In this document: positions 24,059-33,115 of the stretch, in pieces
Layout: every line of letters starts with the position of its first letter
Position numbering within the stretch: position 1 is the stretch's first letter
NCBI GenBank assembly: GCA_002471845.1
Contig: DKQT01000012.1
Location: 1 to 64,000, forward strand
Direction of reading: 5' to 3'
DNA length: 64,000 bases
DNA from: Fidelibacterota bacterium UBA7301
GTDB taxonomy: Bacteria > Fidelibacterota > Marinisomatia > Marinisomatales > TCS55
Notes under the pieces: generated by a model
The model's database searches: none
What the model was told of the DNA's origin: nothing
What the model saw: the letters and a program-made list of their open reading frames with translations, nothing else
Position numbers and translations under genes: made by a program

Positions 24059-25360
24059 TTAAAAATTATAGTGCAGCCCGAGTCTCAAATGAGAAAAATC
24101 TTCCATTTTAGTAAAGGCGTTTTCTGGTTCGTCCTTTTCACCTTTAAACTGTACTATAGTTGTTTCAATTTTCCAGTTAATCCAAGGTGAATATCCAATA
24201 GAAGCAGTAAACATATAGCCACTTTCATCCATATTCAAAATTGTGGAACCCTTTAATTCCATACGATCATCCATCATTACACCACTAGAAGACAGCATGA
24301 TCGCCTTATCGGTAAAGATAGCAAAGGGCGTTCCCATTCCTGGTCTGAAAGTTGGAATGGATGAATTGGGTAACTGGATTAGTTCAACGGATAAGGTATG
24401 AAACCAGTCATATTCTTCCGAACTTACATTACTAGTAATGTACTGACCCGAAATAGTTATATCAGAAGCAGTAGTATATTCAATCTGAAAAACAGATTGA
24501 GCGTAGGTGACCTCCTGGTGCAATTCATATAAATCAAGTGGAATCTTAAAAAGGTTGATGCTTAATAAGGGAGCCTTTGTTTTAAAAATAGATGATTCTC
24601 CACGGAGCGTAAAATCTCCGATGAATGTGACAAAATCAAATCCCCAAGTTGTTGTGGTCCGGTATCCCAAATTACGCTGATTGACTACTGGCGGCACGCC
24701 CTCCTGAAAAGTCGCATTAGTTGTCAACAGGCTAGGGGCTCGATCATTCCCATTAAAAATAGAAAATCCCACATCTCCTAGTGAAGAAGAATTCTGGACT
24801 CGGAATCCAAGCTCCATCTTCCTATCTACTTCGTATTCGACAAACGGCTTAACAGGTATACTGATCGGAAAATCCTTTTCACCATAAGGCATTCGGTTAA
24901 TTTCATGTTTTGGGATAATGATACCCTCTAGTTGAAAACGCCCAATATATATTTTACTTGAAAACGATAGGGTTCCCAGTTTTCTCTTTGTTCCGGGAGA
25001 AAACATGTAATAATAGTCATATGGATTTAGATTATCGGTAGGGTTATTTCCATCTACCGCACCCCAGACATGAATCTGTTTCCCCAGTTTGACTTCACCC
25101 CAATCGGGATAATAGGCAAGATAGGCTTCCCTGAGTTCAAATGTGGTTTCAGAAGGCTGATTCCTATGTTCGATGGCTAAAACGGTTTTAATATCCCAAT
25201 TGCCCATGGTGAATCCCAAATCTAATGAAAGAAGTCGGTAAGGTAGATTGATTTGGGATTGGTCGGATGTCCGTGTCATCACATATGGATTTACTTCTCC
25301 CGAATAATTCAGTTGACCGGTCAAAACAGATACTGTGAAAGTGAATAATAAGATTTTCAT
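24059..25360 (-). CDS. Outer-membrane beta-barrel of the RND/LolA-like system
   Basis: A 433-aa secreted protein (signal peptide ending LTGQ) with barrel-like alternation and a terminal aromatic motif RLGLHYNF. Segments such as LREAYLAYYPDWGEVKLGKQIHVWGAVDGNNPTD resemble the DUF1302-type outer-membrane proteins that accompany RND exporters and LolA-like proteins in other bacteria. ATG 25360 is preferred to the TTG at 25366, which lies in the stop of the upstream gene. It lies between two LolA-like genes and probably forms the outer-membrane end of a trans-envelope lipid pathway (inference). Confidence 0.75.
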   Translation of the reverse strand: MKILLFTFTVSVLTGQLNYSGEVNPYVMTRTSDQSQINLPYRLLSLDLGFTMGNWDIKTVLAIEHRNQPSETTFELREAYLAYYPDWGEVKLGKQIHVWGAVDGNNPTDNLNPYDYYYMFSPGTKRKLGTLSFSSKIYIGRFQLEGIIIPKHEINRMPYGEKDFPISIPVKPFVEYEVDRKMELGFRVQNSSSLGDVGFSIFNGNDRAPSLLTTNATFQEGVPPVVNQRNLGYRTTTTWGFDFVTFIGDFTLRGESSIFKTKAPLLSINLFKIPLDLYELHQEVTYAQSVFQIEYTTASDITISGQYITSNVSSEEYDWFHTLSVELIQLPNSSIPTFRPGMGTPFAIFTDKAIMLSSSGVMMDDRMELKGSTILNMDESGYMFTASIGYSPWINWKIETTIVQFKGEKDEPENAFTKMEDFSHLRLGLHYNF

Positions 25361-25362
25361 GA

Positions 25363-26109
25363 TCAATCTTTAGGTAATCGTTTCAAATTCTTTTCCTGAA
25401 ATAATGAGGCTTTCAAACCAGAATCCACATTTATTTTATCAAAAGTGACTTCGGTCGTATGATTTTTTTGTACATCCTCAACAAACACCCTTTCAATCAC
25501 ATAATAATCCTTCATTCGTTGATAGGAAAATTCTTTTTCTTTTTTCAATTCACCGCGTTTGTTGTAGGACATTTCTTTTACGCCATAAAAACCATTTTTT
25601 GCGATCCAAGATACATGCTTTGAATAAGATGATCTTAATGCCGGCTTCGGCACGATCTCCAATACGTAACAATCGATTCCATCTACAGTTGCGTCATCCA
25701 AGCGTGTATAATCATGTTCATCCAGTTCTCGATTGGTTAAGTCTTCGTAGCTCAGGTCTGAGCCCATAAATGCATCCCCCTTTTTCTTGGAGGAAATCCG
25801 TCTCACCTTCTTGAATGCAGGAAGCCACATTCGCATTTCATCATCTTTATTATTGTGCTCGATCTTCAAAAATGCCACACCCCTATCATCCTTTGGCTCC
25901 ATGAACCAGATGATCTGTTTCTTATTGCCATCGATAGATCTGGACGTCATGATATTAATTCTGGTTTTCCCTTTAGAATTTGTCAGAATCATTTTGGTGG
26001 TATTGGACATATCTTTTGGTGATGGTTTTTCATCCACCCACTTTGCAATTTCTTGTCCGGACTGCCCTACAGCCAATGAAGACATTATTAGAAGGAGTAA
26101 AATTCTCAC
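25363..26109 (-). CDS. LolA-like outer-membrane lipoprotein-sorting protein, copy 2
   Basis: A 248-aa paralogue of the other LolA-like gene, with signal peptide MRILLLLIMSSLAVGQ and the same landmarks: RGVAFLKIE, MRMWLPAFKKVRRIS, FMGSDLSYEDLTNRELDEHDY and HVSWIAKNGFYGVKEM. Its start overlaps the RND stop, so translation is coupled to the exporter. Two diverged copies flanking a barrel gene suggest carriers for different ligands or for opposite steps of one path. Confidence 0.86.
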   Translation of the reverse strand: MRILLLLIMSSLAVGQSGQEIAKWVDEKPSPKDMSNTTKMILTNSKGKTRINIMTSRSIDGNKKQIIWFMEPKDDRGVAFLKIEHNNKDDEMRMWLPAFKKVRRISSKKKGDAFMGSDLSYEDLTNRELDEHDYTRLDDATVDGIDCYVLEIVPKPALRSSYSKHVSWIAKNGFYGVKEMSYNKRGELKKEKEFSYQRMKDYYVIERVFVEDVQKNHTTEVTFDKINVDSGLKASLFQEKNLKRLPKD

Positions 26110-28427
26110 GGTGTATTCCTTTCGATTAATTTATTCTTTAATAATTCTGCTAAAGCGGATAAAACAGTTAATGTACCTAATGAAGTTGATACCATTGCAA
26201 AAACCATTAACCCGCCAATGTATTGAATGGGAATAAAAGCAGAGAAAAGTAAAGCCCCAAATCCCATATTCGAGGCTGCATCAAGTATGATGGGATAGCC
26301 CACATCATCTACAACTTCCCGTGAGAGTTTATTTTCCACGATTGTTCTGGATAATCTCCTGAATTGAGCAATATAGTGAATAGCAAAATCTACTCCCACA
26401 CCAATAATGATAGAAGAAAGGATCGCAGTAATATGAGACAGTTCAATTCCAAAATATCCCATAAACCCGAAATTCATAAGTACAGCGGACGTCAGTGGTA
26501 TAACGGCCAAAATACCCCATAAGATTTTCTTAAAAAATATGGAAGCAATAAAGCCTATTATAATCAAAGAAAAAATGATGCTGACTATGGTAGACTTGAT
26601 AATCAAATTGACCAAATCCCTAATAATAACGATCATACCAGTGAAATCAACTTTCAGGTTTTTACCGAAGAATTGATCAATATATCTTTGGCTTGATTCC
26701 ACAATCTCAAATGTTTCAGAGGTGGTTAAATTAGTACTGAATGCGGTTATAAGTCCCACTGAATACTGATAGTCCACCATAGTAGAGAAATCATCTGGGT
26801 CACCAGACATGGAATACATTGTAAATAAATTATTTACTTTCTCTCTGGACTCAGGAATCGATTCATACGCTGGATCATCATCCATCACTGTTCTATGCAT
26901 TTGCTCGACCACATTGGCAATCGAATAGCTGGTTCTGACTTGCGGAAAATCTGCAAGTTTATCCTGCAGTTTTATCATACTATTCAGTGTTTCAGGTTCT
27001 TTCATATCCCCTTCTAGCCTGACCCTAAGATCGACTGTTCCGTTCATCTTTTCGCCAAGGAAATCCATACTGTCCCTTAATTCGGATCCTTTTTTAAAGA
27101 ATTTGGCCATATCCACATCCACCGACACCTTAAATAAACCGAACAATCCAATGATAACAATAAACAGTCCTGTAGAAAAAACATATTTAGGATGTGTCAG
27201 TACAACCTTCCCTAATTTATCAATAATCTTCTCAAATACACTTTTGGTAGCGACTGCTTTTGAATTGGGATCCCATTTCTTCAAACTGATCAATGATGGC
27301 AGTAATGTAGAACTCAAGAACCATGCAATGAGGATTCCCGCACTGATGGTGATGCCATACCCAATCAAGGGTTCAAGGGGTGAGGTTGTCATTGCCAAGA
27401 AAGCTGCTACCGTGGTGATACTGGTCAAGAAAATGGGAATGAGCAATGAATCCATTGTGGATGCCACGGCCCTTCTTTTATCCTTAAAGATCCTGAACTC
27501 CTTAAAAAATTTGGTCATGACGTGGACACCATCGGAATTCGCAATGGTTAACAGGATAATAGGCATGGATGTATTTGCAAGTGTAAACAGGAATTTACCG
27601 GAACCGGTCAAGTGGACCATCCAACCCATGAACCCCATCATGGCCGCCAAAGATAACATGATCACTGTAATCACCATCCCGACAGCAGGTGCATTTCGCA
27701 GGTTCAGTAATAATATAATAACCATAATGATCATTCCGGCCAACATGAGCCCTTTTACATCCTCTCGGATCATAGGTGGCATGATCCCAGTGAAATAGGC
27801 CTGACCACCGTAATGGATATCAAATCCCTGCAAAATGGAATCTGTTATGGATTTTATTTCAGCAACAAAACCTACCAGTTCAATACTGTCAAATGGCTTA
27901 ATGGTGGCAATGAAATAATCACCTTCTCTGCTCACCAATTGCTTTTTAATCTTTTCATTTTTATCCAGGTAAGTGAGAATGTCATCTACTTCTTCCTGGG
28001 ACAGATTCCGGTATAACTGCAGGTCATCGATTTCCATGAATCCATCATAATTATCCATTCGTGTAGACGTAGAGATAGAAGTCACTTCATCCACCCAATC
28101 CGAAGCCTCCAAGGCTTCAGAAAGATCCCACAATTTTGCCAGTGCTTCAGGCTGAAAGATATTTTCCTCTTCATGCCCAAATGCAATAAAGACCACTTCT
28201 GTGCTGCCAAATTCTTCTTGGATATTATCCCATGATATCCTTGATTCCAGGTCTTCAGGCATCATTTTTAGCAGGTCATCATCAATCATAAAGAACCTCA
28301 AGCCGGACGCCATTATGATTGTAAAAATCATTGCCAAAGCAATCGTACGTTTTGGGTGATCTAGGCTCTGCCGAATGAACCACCTTCGAATGGGATGATC
28401 GGAATATTTAGACTCTATTATGCTCAT
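26106..28427 (-). CDS. RND/MMPL-family exporter
   Basis: A 773-aa inner-membrane transporter of the MMPL/HpnN-like RND branch. The layout is an N-terminal helix (LAMIFTIIMASGLRFFMIDDDLLKMMPED), a periplasmic domain, five helices, a second periplasmic domain (after SVDVDMAKFFKKG) and five more helices. GVDFAIHYIAQFRRL near the end is the typical last-block motif, and LTIANSDGVHVMTKFFKE is its first-half counterpart. ATG 28427 is chosen; it overlaps the TetR stop by 20 bases. Members move lipids such as hopanoids or mycolates toward the outer membrane. The partner LolA-like and barrel genes fit that role. Confidence 0.88.
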   Translation of the reverse strand: MSIIESKYSDHPIRRWFIRQSLDHPKRTIALAMIFTIIMASGLRFFMIDDDLLKMMPEDLESRISWDNIQEEFGSTEVVFIAFGHEEENIFQPEALAKLWDLSEALEASDWVDEVTSISTSTRMDNYDGFMEIDDLQLYRNLSQEEVDDILTYLDKNEKIKKQLVSREGDYFIATIKPFDSIELVGFVAEIKSITDSILQGFDIHYGGQAYFTGIMPPMIREDVKGLMLAGMIIMVIILLLNLRNAPAVGMVITVIMLSLAAMMGFMGWMVHLTGSGKFLFTLANTSMPIILLTIANSDGVHVMTKFFKEFRIFKDKRRAVASTMDSLLIPIFLTSITTVAAFLAMTTSPLEPLIGYGITISAGILIAWFLSSTLLPSLISLKKWDPNSKAVATKSVFEKIIDKLGKVVLTHPKYVFSTGLFIVIIGLFGLFKVSVDVDMAKFFKKGSELRDSMDFLGEKMNGTVDLRVRLEGDMKEPETLNSMIKLQDKLADFPQVRTSYSIANVVEQMHRTVMDDDPAYESIPESREKVNNLFTMYSMSGDPDDFSTMVDYQYSVGLITAFSTNLTTSETFEIVESSQRYIDQFFGKNLKVDFTGMIVIIRDLVNLIIKSTIVSIIFSLIIIGFIASIFFKKILWGILAVIPLTSAVLMNFGFMGYFGIELSHITAILSSIIIGVGVDFAIHYIAQFRRLSRTIVENKLSREVVDDVGYPIILDAASNMGFGALLFSAFIPIQYIGGLMVFAMVSTSLGTLTVLSALAELLKNKLIERNTP

Positions 28428-29025
28428 AATATTGATTGATGGCCGCTCGGCCTTTTTCGTTAAATATGCCCCGGGCCACGACCTTGACAAATCCGCGAAT
28501 AGTTTCACTAATGGGCAGATCATGTTTTAAAAAAAATTCCGGCTGAAAGGTACTATTTACAACATTGACATATACCACGGATGCAACTTTCATATCAATG
28601 TCATCCCGGGCCAATCCCTGCTCCTGGGCCAATTTCAAAATGGTGTAAAAATTTCGTTGCTGACTTAAACGAAAGGTTTCCACGTGATCCCAGATACTAG
28701 GATATAGTGATTTGAGTTCTACTAACTTATGAACCGGTGTACGTCCTGCAAATTTAGAGATTGCTTCCATAATTTTAATATATTGGAGCACCGGGTTGGG
28801 CTCTTCTTTCATCACTTTAATAAATACACTATTGATCTGGTCCAGGGCAAAATGCATGATGCCATGAATCAAATTCTCCTTGGTAGGGAAAAACTTATAG
28901 ATGGTTTTTTTGCTCATGGCAAGCCGTTTGGAAAGCGCATCTACCGTGAAGGAGCGGACACCCCCGTCAGCGACGGATTCGAAGCCTCCGCTCAGTATTT
29001 GATCAATTTGTGGTTCTTGTTTCAT
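28408..29025 (-). CDS. TetR-family regulator of the RND/LolA-like operon
   Basis: A 205-aa TetR regulator. The DNA-binding part reads QILSGGFESVADGGVRSF, VDALSKRLAMSKKTIYKFFPTKENL; the C-terminal part is a variable ligand domain. It is the first gene of the RND operon and overlaps the exporter gene by 20 bases. A 28-base operator with 8-base arms lies 8 bases upstream of the ATG. I see no Shine-Dalgarno sequence. The ligand is probably a substrate of the exporter (inference). Confidence 0.87.
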   Translation of the reverse strand: MKQEPQIDQILSGGFESVADGGVRSFTVDALSKRLAMSKKTIYKFFPTKENLIHGIMHFALDQINSVFIKVMKEEPNPVLQYIKIMEAISKFAGRTPVHKLVELKSLYPSIWDHVETFRLSQQRNFYTILKLAQEQGLARDDIDMKVASVVYVNVVNSTFQPEFFLKHDLPISETIRGFVKVVARGIFNEKGRAAINQYYEHNRV

Positions 29026-29032
29026 AGAAAAT

Positions 29033-29060
29033 GGAAACGATATTCGTATATTTCGTTTCC
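29033..29060. promoter_or_regulatory. Operator of the RND-operon TetR regulator
   Basis: ggaaacga (29033-29040) and tcgtttcc (29053-29060) form a perfect inverted repeat with a 12-base centre, in the 117-base gap between the TetR gene and the divergent thiN gene. Its position 8 bases from the TetR start supports autoregulation; control of thiN is possible because the gap is shared. Confidence 0.7.
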
Positions 29061-29142
29061 AAAATTAAAAACCGTATCTGATTTGAACCAAACCCTTTTT
29101 TATGAAATCTGCCGGGAAAACCCATAACTTTAATGATAGAAA

Positions 29143-29772
29143 ATGGAAAATTCATTTAAATCTCCTATCATAATATTAGCTAACGGCGCTTTCCCCACTC
29201 ACCTCATACCATTAGAAATCCTGGAAGACGCTGGAACGGTGATCTGTACTGACGGTTCAGCCAATACATTGGATACACTGAACCTCGTTCCCCATGTGAT
29301 CATCGGAGACTTGGATTCAATAGACCCAGACTATGAATTCCATGGATTGGAGATCCACGATCCAAACCAGGATAATACAGACCTTGAAAAAGCTCTGGAT
29401 TGGGCCGTTATGAATGGCCTTAAATCGGTCATCCTTCTTGGAGCTACGGGACTGCGGGAAGATATGACGGTGGCGAACCATTATATACTTTTTGATTGTT
29501 TTGAAAAATTGAACATTGAAATGGTCACTGACCATTTCACTATTACCTGTCACCGGGGCCAACGCTCCTTTGATTCTTTCCCGGGAGAAGTTGTTTCTTT
29601 ATTCCCCCAGCGATTCGGTACGGTTGTGTCCACCACGGCACTCAAATATCCCTTGAATGATACAGTTTTGGATCCCTCCACCCGGGGCATTTCCAACCAA
29701 TCTCTCGGCGCCACTTTTTCCGTGGATTCCTCTGACCCAATCCTCGTTTTTCGCGACCACCCCGAAAACTAA
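29143..29772 (+). CDS. thiN: Thiamine pyrophosphokinase
   Basis: Transfers pyrophosphate from ATP to thiamine, giving TPP, the cofactor of the transketolase encoded at 2.5-4.6 kb. The 209-aa protein shows the TPK blocks NGAFPTH, CTDGSAN, VIIGDLDSID, the metal-binding DNTDLEKALDWA and LGATGLREDMTVAN. The C-terminal thiamine-binding domain includes TTALKYPLNDTVLDPSTRGISNQ. The symporter gene begins 3 bases after the stop. No TPP riboswitch is visible upstream. Confidence 0.92.
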   Translation: MENSFKSPIIILANGAFPTHLIPLEILEDAGTVICTDGSANTLDTLNLVPHVIIGDLDSIDPDYEFHGLEIHDPNQDNTDLEKALDWAVMNGLKSVILLGATGLREDMTVANHYILFDCFEKLNIEMVTDHFTITCHRGQRSFDSFPGEVVSLFPQRFGTVVSTTALKYPLNDTVLDPSTRGISNQSLGATFSVDSSDPILVFRDHPEN

Positions 29773-29775
29773 AAT

Positions 29776-31146
29776 ATGCACTGGCTCGACCTTTCTGTCC
29801 TGATCCTTTATGTAGGATTGCTCCTGTTTTTTGGTTTTTACCGCGCAAAACAATCGGGCAAAGATCCAGAAGCATATTTACTAGCGGGCCGAAAACTGAG
29901 CCTCCCCGGGTTTGTAGTAACATTGGTAGCTACATGGTATGGGGGCATCCTGGGGATCGGCGAAAACACCTATTCCTATGGCATCCAGACCTGGTTAATA
30001 TTCGGATTCCCCTATTACATATTTGCACTTCTGTTTGCATTCTTCATTGCCGGACGAATCAACCGCCTCAAAACCATTTCACTCCCGGATCAGTTCCATG
30101 AACGGTATGGAAAAACCGCCGGTGTAGTTAGTTCGCTCTACATATTGGCTTTAGCCAGTCCAGCGCCCTACATCCTCAGTATTGGCCTTCTGCTTCAATT
30201 CATAACCGGGCTGTCTTTCGGGTTATCCCTCCTCATCGCCACAGGGATAAGCCTCAGTTATATCTGGATGGGTGGTTTCAAAGCGGTGGTTCGCACTGAC
30301 ATTTTTCAATTCGGACTCATGTTTTTAGGATTTGTTCTCCTTCTCATTTTTTCAATGAAATCCGGCGGTCCGCTAACTGGATCGAGTTTACCTGATTCCC
30401 ATTTGGATCCCACTGGCGGCGCGTCAATCCAATATATTTTGGTGTGGTTTTTTATCGCCTTATGGACCTTTGTGGACCCGGGATTTTACCAGCGATGTGC
30501 TGCTGCCAAATCACCGGAAACGGCTAAAAAAGGCATTTTGATTTCAATTGGATTTTGGTTCATTTTTGATTTACTCACCCTTTCCACAGGGCTCTATGCC
30601 AAGGCCTTTCTCCCCGCCGGCGATCCATTATTTGCCTATCCCCGCTTGGGGGCCATGGTCCTGCCGCCCTTAGCTTATGGCATTTTCATCACCGGTTTGC
30701 TGGCAACCATTATGTCTACCATTGATTCACTTGGACTCATCAGCGCGATTACTTTTGGAAGAGATATTTTATGGCGCATCCAATCGCCCACAACCAAAGA
30801 TCAGCAATTATGGGAAAATGAATCAACAGGATTGGTTCGCAAAGGATTGAGCGTCACAGCATTCATCGCACTAGGATTGGCCTTCAGCGTACCCTCTGTG
30901 GTCAACCTTTGGTACGGCCTTGGGTCTATCCTCGTTCCGGGTTTGGTCCTTCCATTTTTATTATCATTCAAAGCTGAACGACCCCACGGTGGAATAACAA
31001 TGATGATGGTCACCCCTGTGATTGTTGGTGCCATTTGGATGTTTATTGGCAGTATGGGTGAAGGCTATCCTTTGGGACTTGAACCATTTTATCCCGGAAT
31101 CCTAACATCTGCACTCATTTATGTAGTGAAAGTAAAGAATGGCTAA
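29776..31146 (+). CDS. Sodium:solute symporter (SSS) family transporter
   Basis: A 456-aa integral membrane protein with about 12-13 helices. SSS-type features are the N-terminal AYLLAGRKLSLPGFVVTLVATWYGG segment with GIGENTYSYG, and LATIMSTIDSLGLISAITFGRDI, the SSS core around the sodium site. It sits between thiN and a CYTH gene, overlapping the latter by 8 bases, so a thiamine-related substrate is possible. No substrate can be assigned from sequence alone. Confidence 0.85.
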   Translation: MHWLDLSVLILYVGLLLFFGFYRAKQSGKDPEAYLLAGRKLSLPGFVVTLVATWYGGILGIGENTYSYGIQTWLIFGFPYYIFALLFAFFIAGRINRLKTISLPDQFHERYGKTAGVVSSLYILALASPAPYILSIGLLLQFITGLSFGLSLLIATGISLSYIWMGGFKAVVRTDIFQFGLMFLGFVLLLIFSMKSGGPLTGSSLPDSHLDPTGGASIQYILVWFFIALWTFVDPGFYQRCAAAKSPETAKKGILISIGFWFIFDLLTLSTGLYAKAFLPAGDPLFAYPRLGAMVLPPLAYGIFITGLLATIMSTIDSLGLISAITFGRDILWRIQSPTTKDQQLWENESTGLVRKGLSVTAFIALGLAFSVPSVVNLWYGLGSILVPGLVLPFLLSFKAERPHGGITMMMVTPVIVGAIWMFIGSMGEGYPLGLEPFYPGILTSALIYVVKVKNG

Positions 31147-31609
31147 AGAAATTGAACGAAAATATTTAATGAACCTTACTCATTGGCCCGAAAATGTTAA
31201 AGGCACCCCCTACCGTCAGGGGTATCTGGCTATCACCGATAAAGGTATTGTCCGTGTCCGGATCAAAGGGAATATAGCCACGCTGACCGTGAAATCCAGC
31301 GGCACGGGCCTTTCACGGGACGAGTTCGAATATGAGATTCCCATGATTGAAGCGGAAACCCTTCTTAAACTATGTCAGAATGATATAATCGAAAAAACAC
31401 GGTATAAGGTCATAGCTGAAGGCAAGGGTTGGGATGTGGATGAATTCCACGGAAAGAATGATGGATTATGGCTGGCGGAAGTTGAGTTGGACGCCGAAGA
31501 TGAATCTGTCACTTTACCCAAATGGGCGGCGCAAGAGGTCACCGGGGATGAACATTATTATAATGCTTATTTGTCGAAACATCCGTTTTCATCCGGGCAA
31601 AATGAATAA
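31139..31609 (+). CDS. CYTH-domain triphosphate hydrolase
   Basis: A 156-aa triphosphate tunnel metalloenzyme. The family signature EIERKYL opens the protein, followed by YRQGYLA, VRVRIKG, LTVKSSGTGLSRDEFEYEI and LAEVELDAEDE, giving the basic and acidic tunnel strands. Members hydrolyse inorganic triphosphate or thiamine triphosphate or make cAMP. Linkage to thiN makes thiamine triphosphate a candidate substrate (inference). The start overlaps the symporter stop and its own stop overlaps the next start. Confidence 0.9.
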   Translation: MAKEIERKYLMNLTHWPENVKGTPYRQGYLAITDKGIVRVRIKGNIATLTVKSSGTGLSRDEFEYEIPMIEAETLLKLCQNDIIEKTRYKVIAEGKGWDVDEFHGKNDGLWLAEVELDAEDESVTLPKWAAQEVTGDEHYYNAYLSKHPFSSGQNE

Positions 31610-32432
31610 ACTTTTTCTTTTTCTTTTTTCTGTTTTCTTGTTTGGTCAAGAGGATGATTGGCATCATATTCACAATTCTCGTGAATTTTCTATTAGTGGC
31701 CTTGCCGCTTTTAAAAATGGTTATCTCGTTGTTCACGATAATAAAAAGAAAAAACAGCCGCGGGTCAGTTACTTGGATAATAAGCTTCAAATCACAAAGC
31801 TGATCTGGCCGGAGCCAAAACTTCCTTACGATCTTGAAGCGGCCGTTACTTATCCCAACAAGCCCAATCGATACATCCTGATGGAGAGTACGGGAAAATG
31901 TTACGAGGTGTTTGTGGATCCAAAGGATTTTCGCGTGGATGTGCTCCACACCTTTACCCTTCCAGGACTGAAAGCGACCATGAATTTAGAAGGTCTCACT
32001 ATTTACCCGTCGGGCCAGGGCCTTGTTTTCATTTATGGCGATCGAGGTGCTGATACACGGAAGTCAACCCTGTATACGGCCTTTTTCAGTCCCGAAAAAA
32101 AATCGTTTTATGAACTGAAAAGGTTCACTTTCGACCTGCCTGAACCTAAAAAGTATAAGCGTAATATTGCTGATCTTGCTATTAAAGCCGATGGAAGTTT
32201 ATGGACTTCCGCAACATCCGACCCCGGGGATGATGGCCCTTTCACCACTGCCATTTACGAACTGGGTGAAATCAATCCTGCCGGCGCATTTACACCGATT
32301 CATCCTGATTTATTGAAACCGATTATGGTTATTGCAGGACAAAAGGTGGAAGCCATGATGTTTCACAATGGGCGTTTGGTTTTAATGACGGATAATGAGA
32401 ATTTCGGCACAACAGTTAAGTTCATGGATTAG
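31602..32432 (+). CDS. Secreted protein, beta-propeller-like, unknown function
   Basis: ATG 31602 gives a 276-aa protein with a classical signal peptide (MNKLFLFLFSVFLFGQ); the longer open frame upstream is overlap with the CYTH gene. The mature part has repeated strand patterns (FSISGLAAFKNGYLVVHD, YDLEAAVTYPNKPNRYILMES, NLEGLTIYPSGQGLVFIYGDRG, IADLAIKADGSLWTSAT), which suggest a propeller similar to the phytase-like/SdiA-regulated proteins. I do not recognise a specific family. It overlaps the CYTH gene by 8 bases and is 3 bases before a decayed DUF2490-like gene. Confidence 0.65.
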   Translation: MNKLFLFLFSVFLFGQEDDWHHIHNSREFSISGLAAFKNGYLVVHDNKKKKQPRVSYLDNKLQITKLIWPEPKLPYDLEAAVTYPNKPNRYILMESTGKCYEVFVDPKDFRVDVLHTFTLPGLKATMNLEGLTIYPSGQGLVFIYGDRGADTRKSTLYTAFFSPEKKSFYELKRFTFDLPEPKKYKRNIADLAIKADGSLWTSATSDPGDDGPFTTAIYELGEINPAGAFTPIHPDLLKPIMVIAGQKVEAMMFHNGRLVLMTDNENFGTTVKFMD

Positions 32433-32435
32433 CCA

Positions 32436-33041
32436 ATGCTTAAAAAAATAATACTATTAATTTTCTTTGCCTCAACCCTTTACGGGCAATTTAATCACCA
32501 GGATAAATTGGTAATTAAACAGAAATTAGGTCAATTCACTGTCACTTTTGATTTTGATGGCCGCGTGAATGAAACAGGGTTTTTTCATAAGCATTTGGAT
32601 ATCGAATTTCATTATCCTATAAGCCCCACATGGACTGTCGGGATTAAATACAGGGCCTAATACCGCACCAAGAATGATGTCCGGTAATTGGAACAACGCC
32701 CGCAAGTGGAACTCATCAAAGCAATCAATAGGCCAAATTACAATTGCGCACTCGTATGAATTACTGCATCCGTGGCGGGCAAAATGATGAAATGCGCAAC
32801 CGTAGCCGCATCCAGTTAAAAACACCCAAACCAACCACCCGATTGAAGGTAACACCCTTTATCAATAATGAATTTTTCTTCGTGCCTGATACATGGAATT
32901 ATTATATAAACTAGACTTCTTTTGGATTCGACCTGCCAAAAACCAAATATGGTAAACCATCTATTTTTAAAATATGTTCGATCCCTAAAAGAAGGCAAAT
33001 GGACACCCACATATACTTTTGTATTTAAATTATCTATCTAA
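32436..33041 (+). pseudogene. Decayed copy of the DUF2490-like gene
   Basis: A tandem duplicate of the intact gene at 33116-33739, broken by stops and frameshifts. From ATG 32436 the frame gives a signal peptide (LLIFFASTLYGQ) and HLDIEFHYPISPTWTVGIKYRA, then TAA at 32658. Matching pieces continue in shifting frames: LEQRP (compare SEQRP in the intact copy), RMNYCIRGGQNDEMRNRSRI (compare RIEYRIKQDKDPVYRNRDMI), TPFINNEFFF (compare VPYIADEIFY) and a C-terminus GKWTPTYTFVFKLSI (compare DQWDSILILGFKFNF), ending at TAA 33039-33041. At least two frameshifts and several stops are present, so it is not functional. Confidence 0.85.
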
Positions 33042-33115
33042 AATCAAACCAATATTAGTCTTTTAACAACCAATACAAAATTTAATTAAGATTCTCCTCT
33101 GATTAGGACAAAACA

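Noticed and set aside
27103..27798. A 231-codon plus-strand frame
   Set aside because: It is antisense to the RND exporter gene, whose protein is clearly conserved; the antisense translation shows no family motif.
29026..29142. TPP riboswitch upstream of thiN
   Set aside because: None of the conserved THI-box sequence blocks is visible in the gap.
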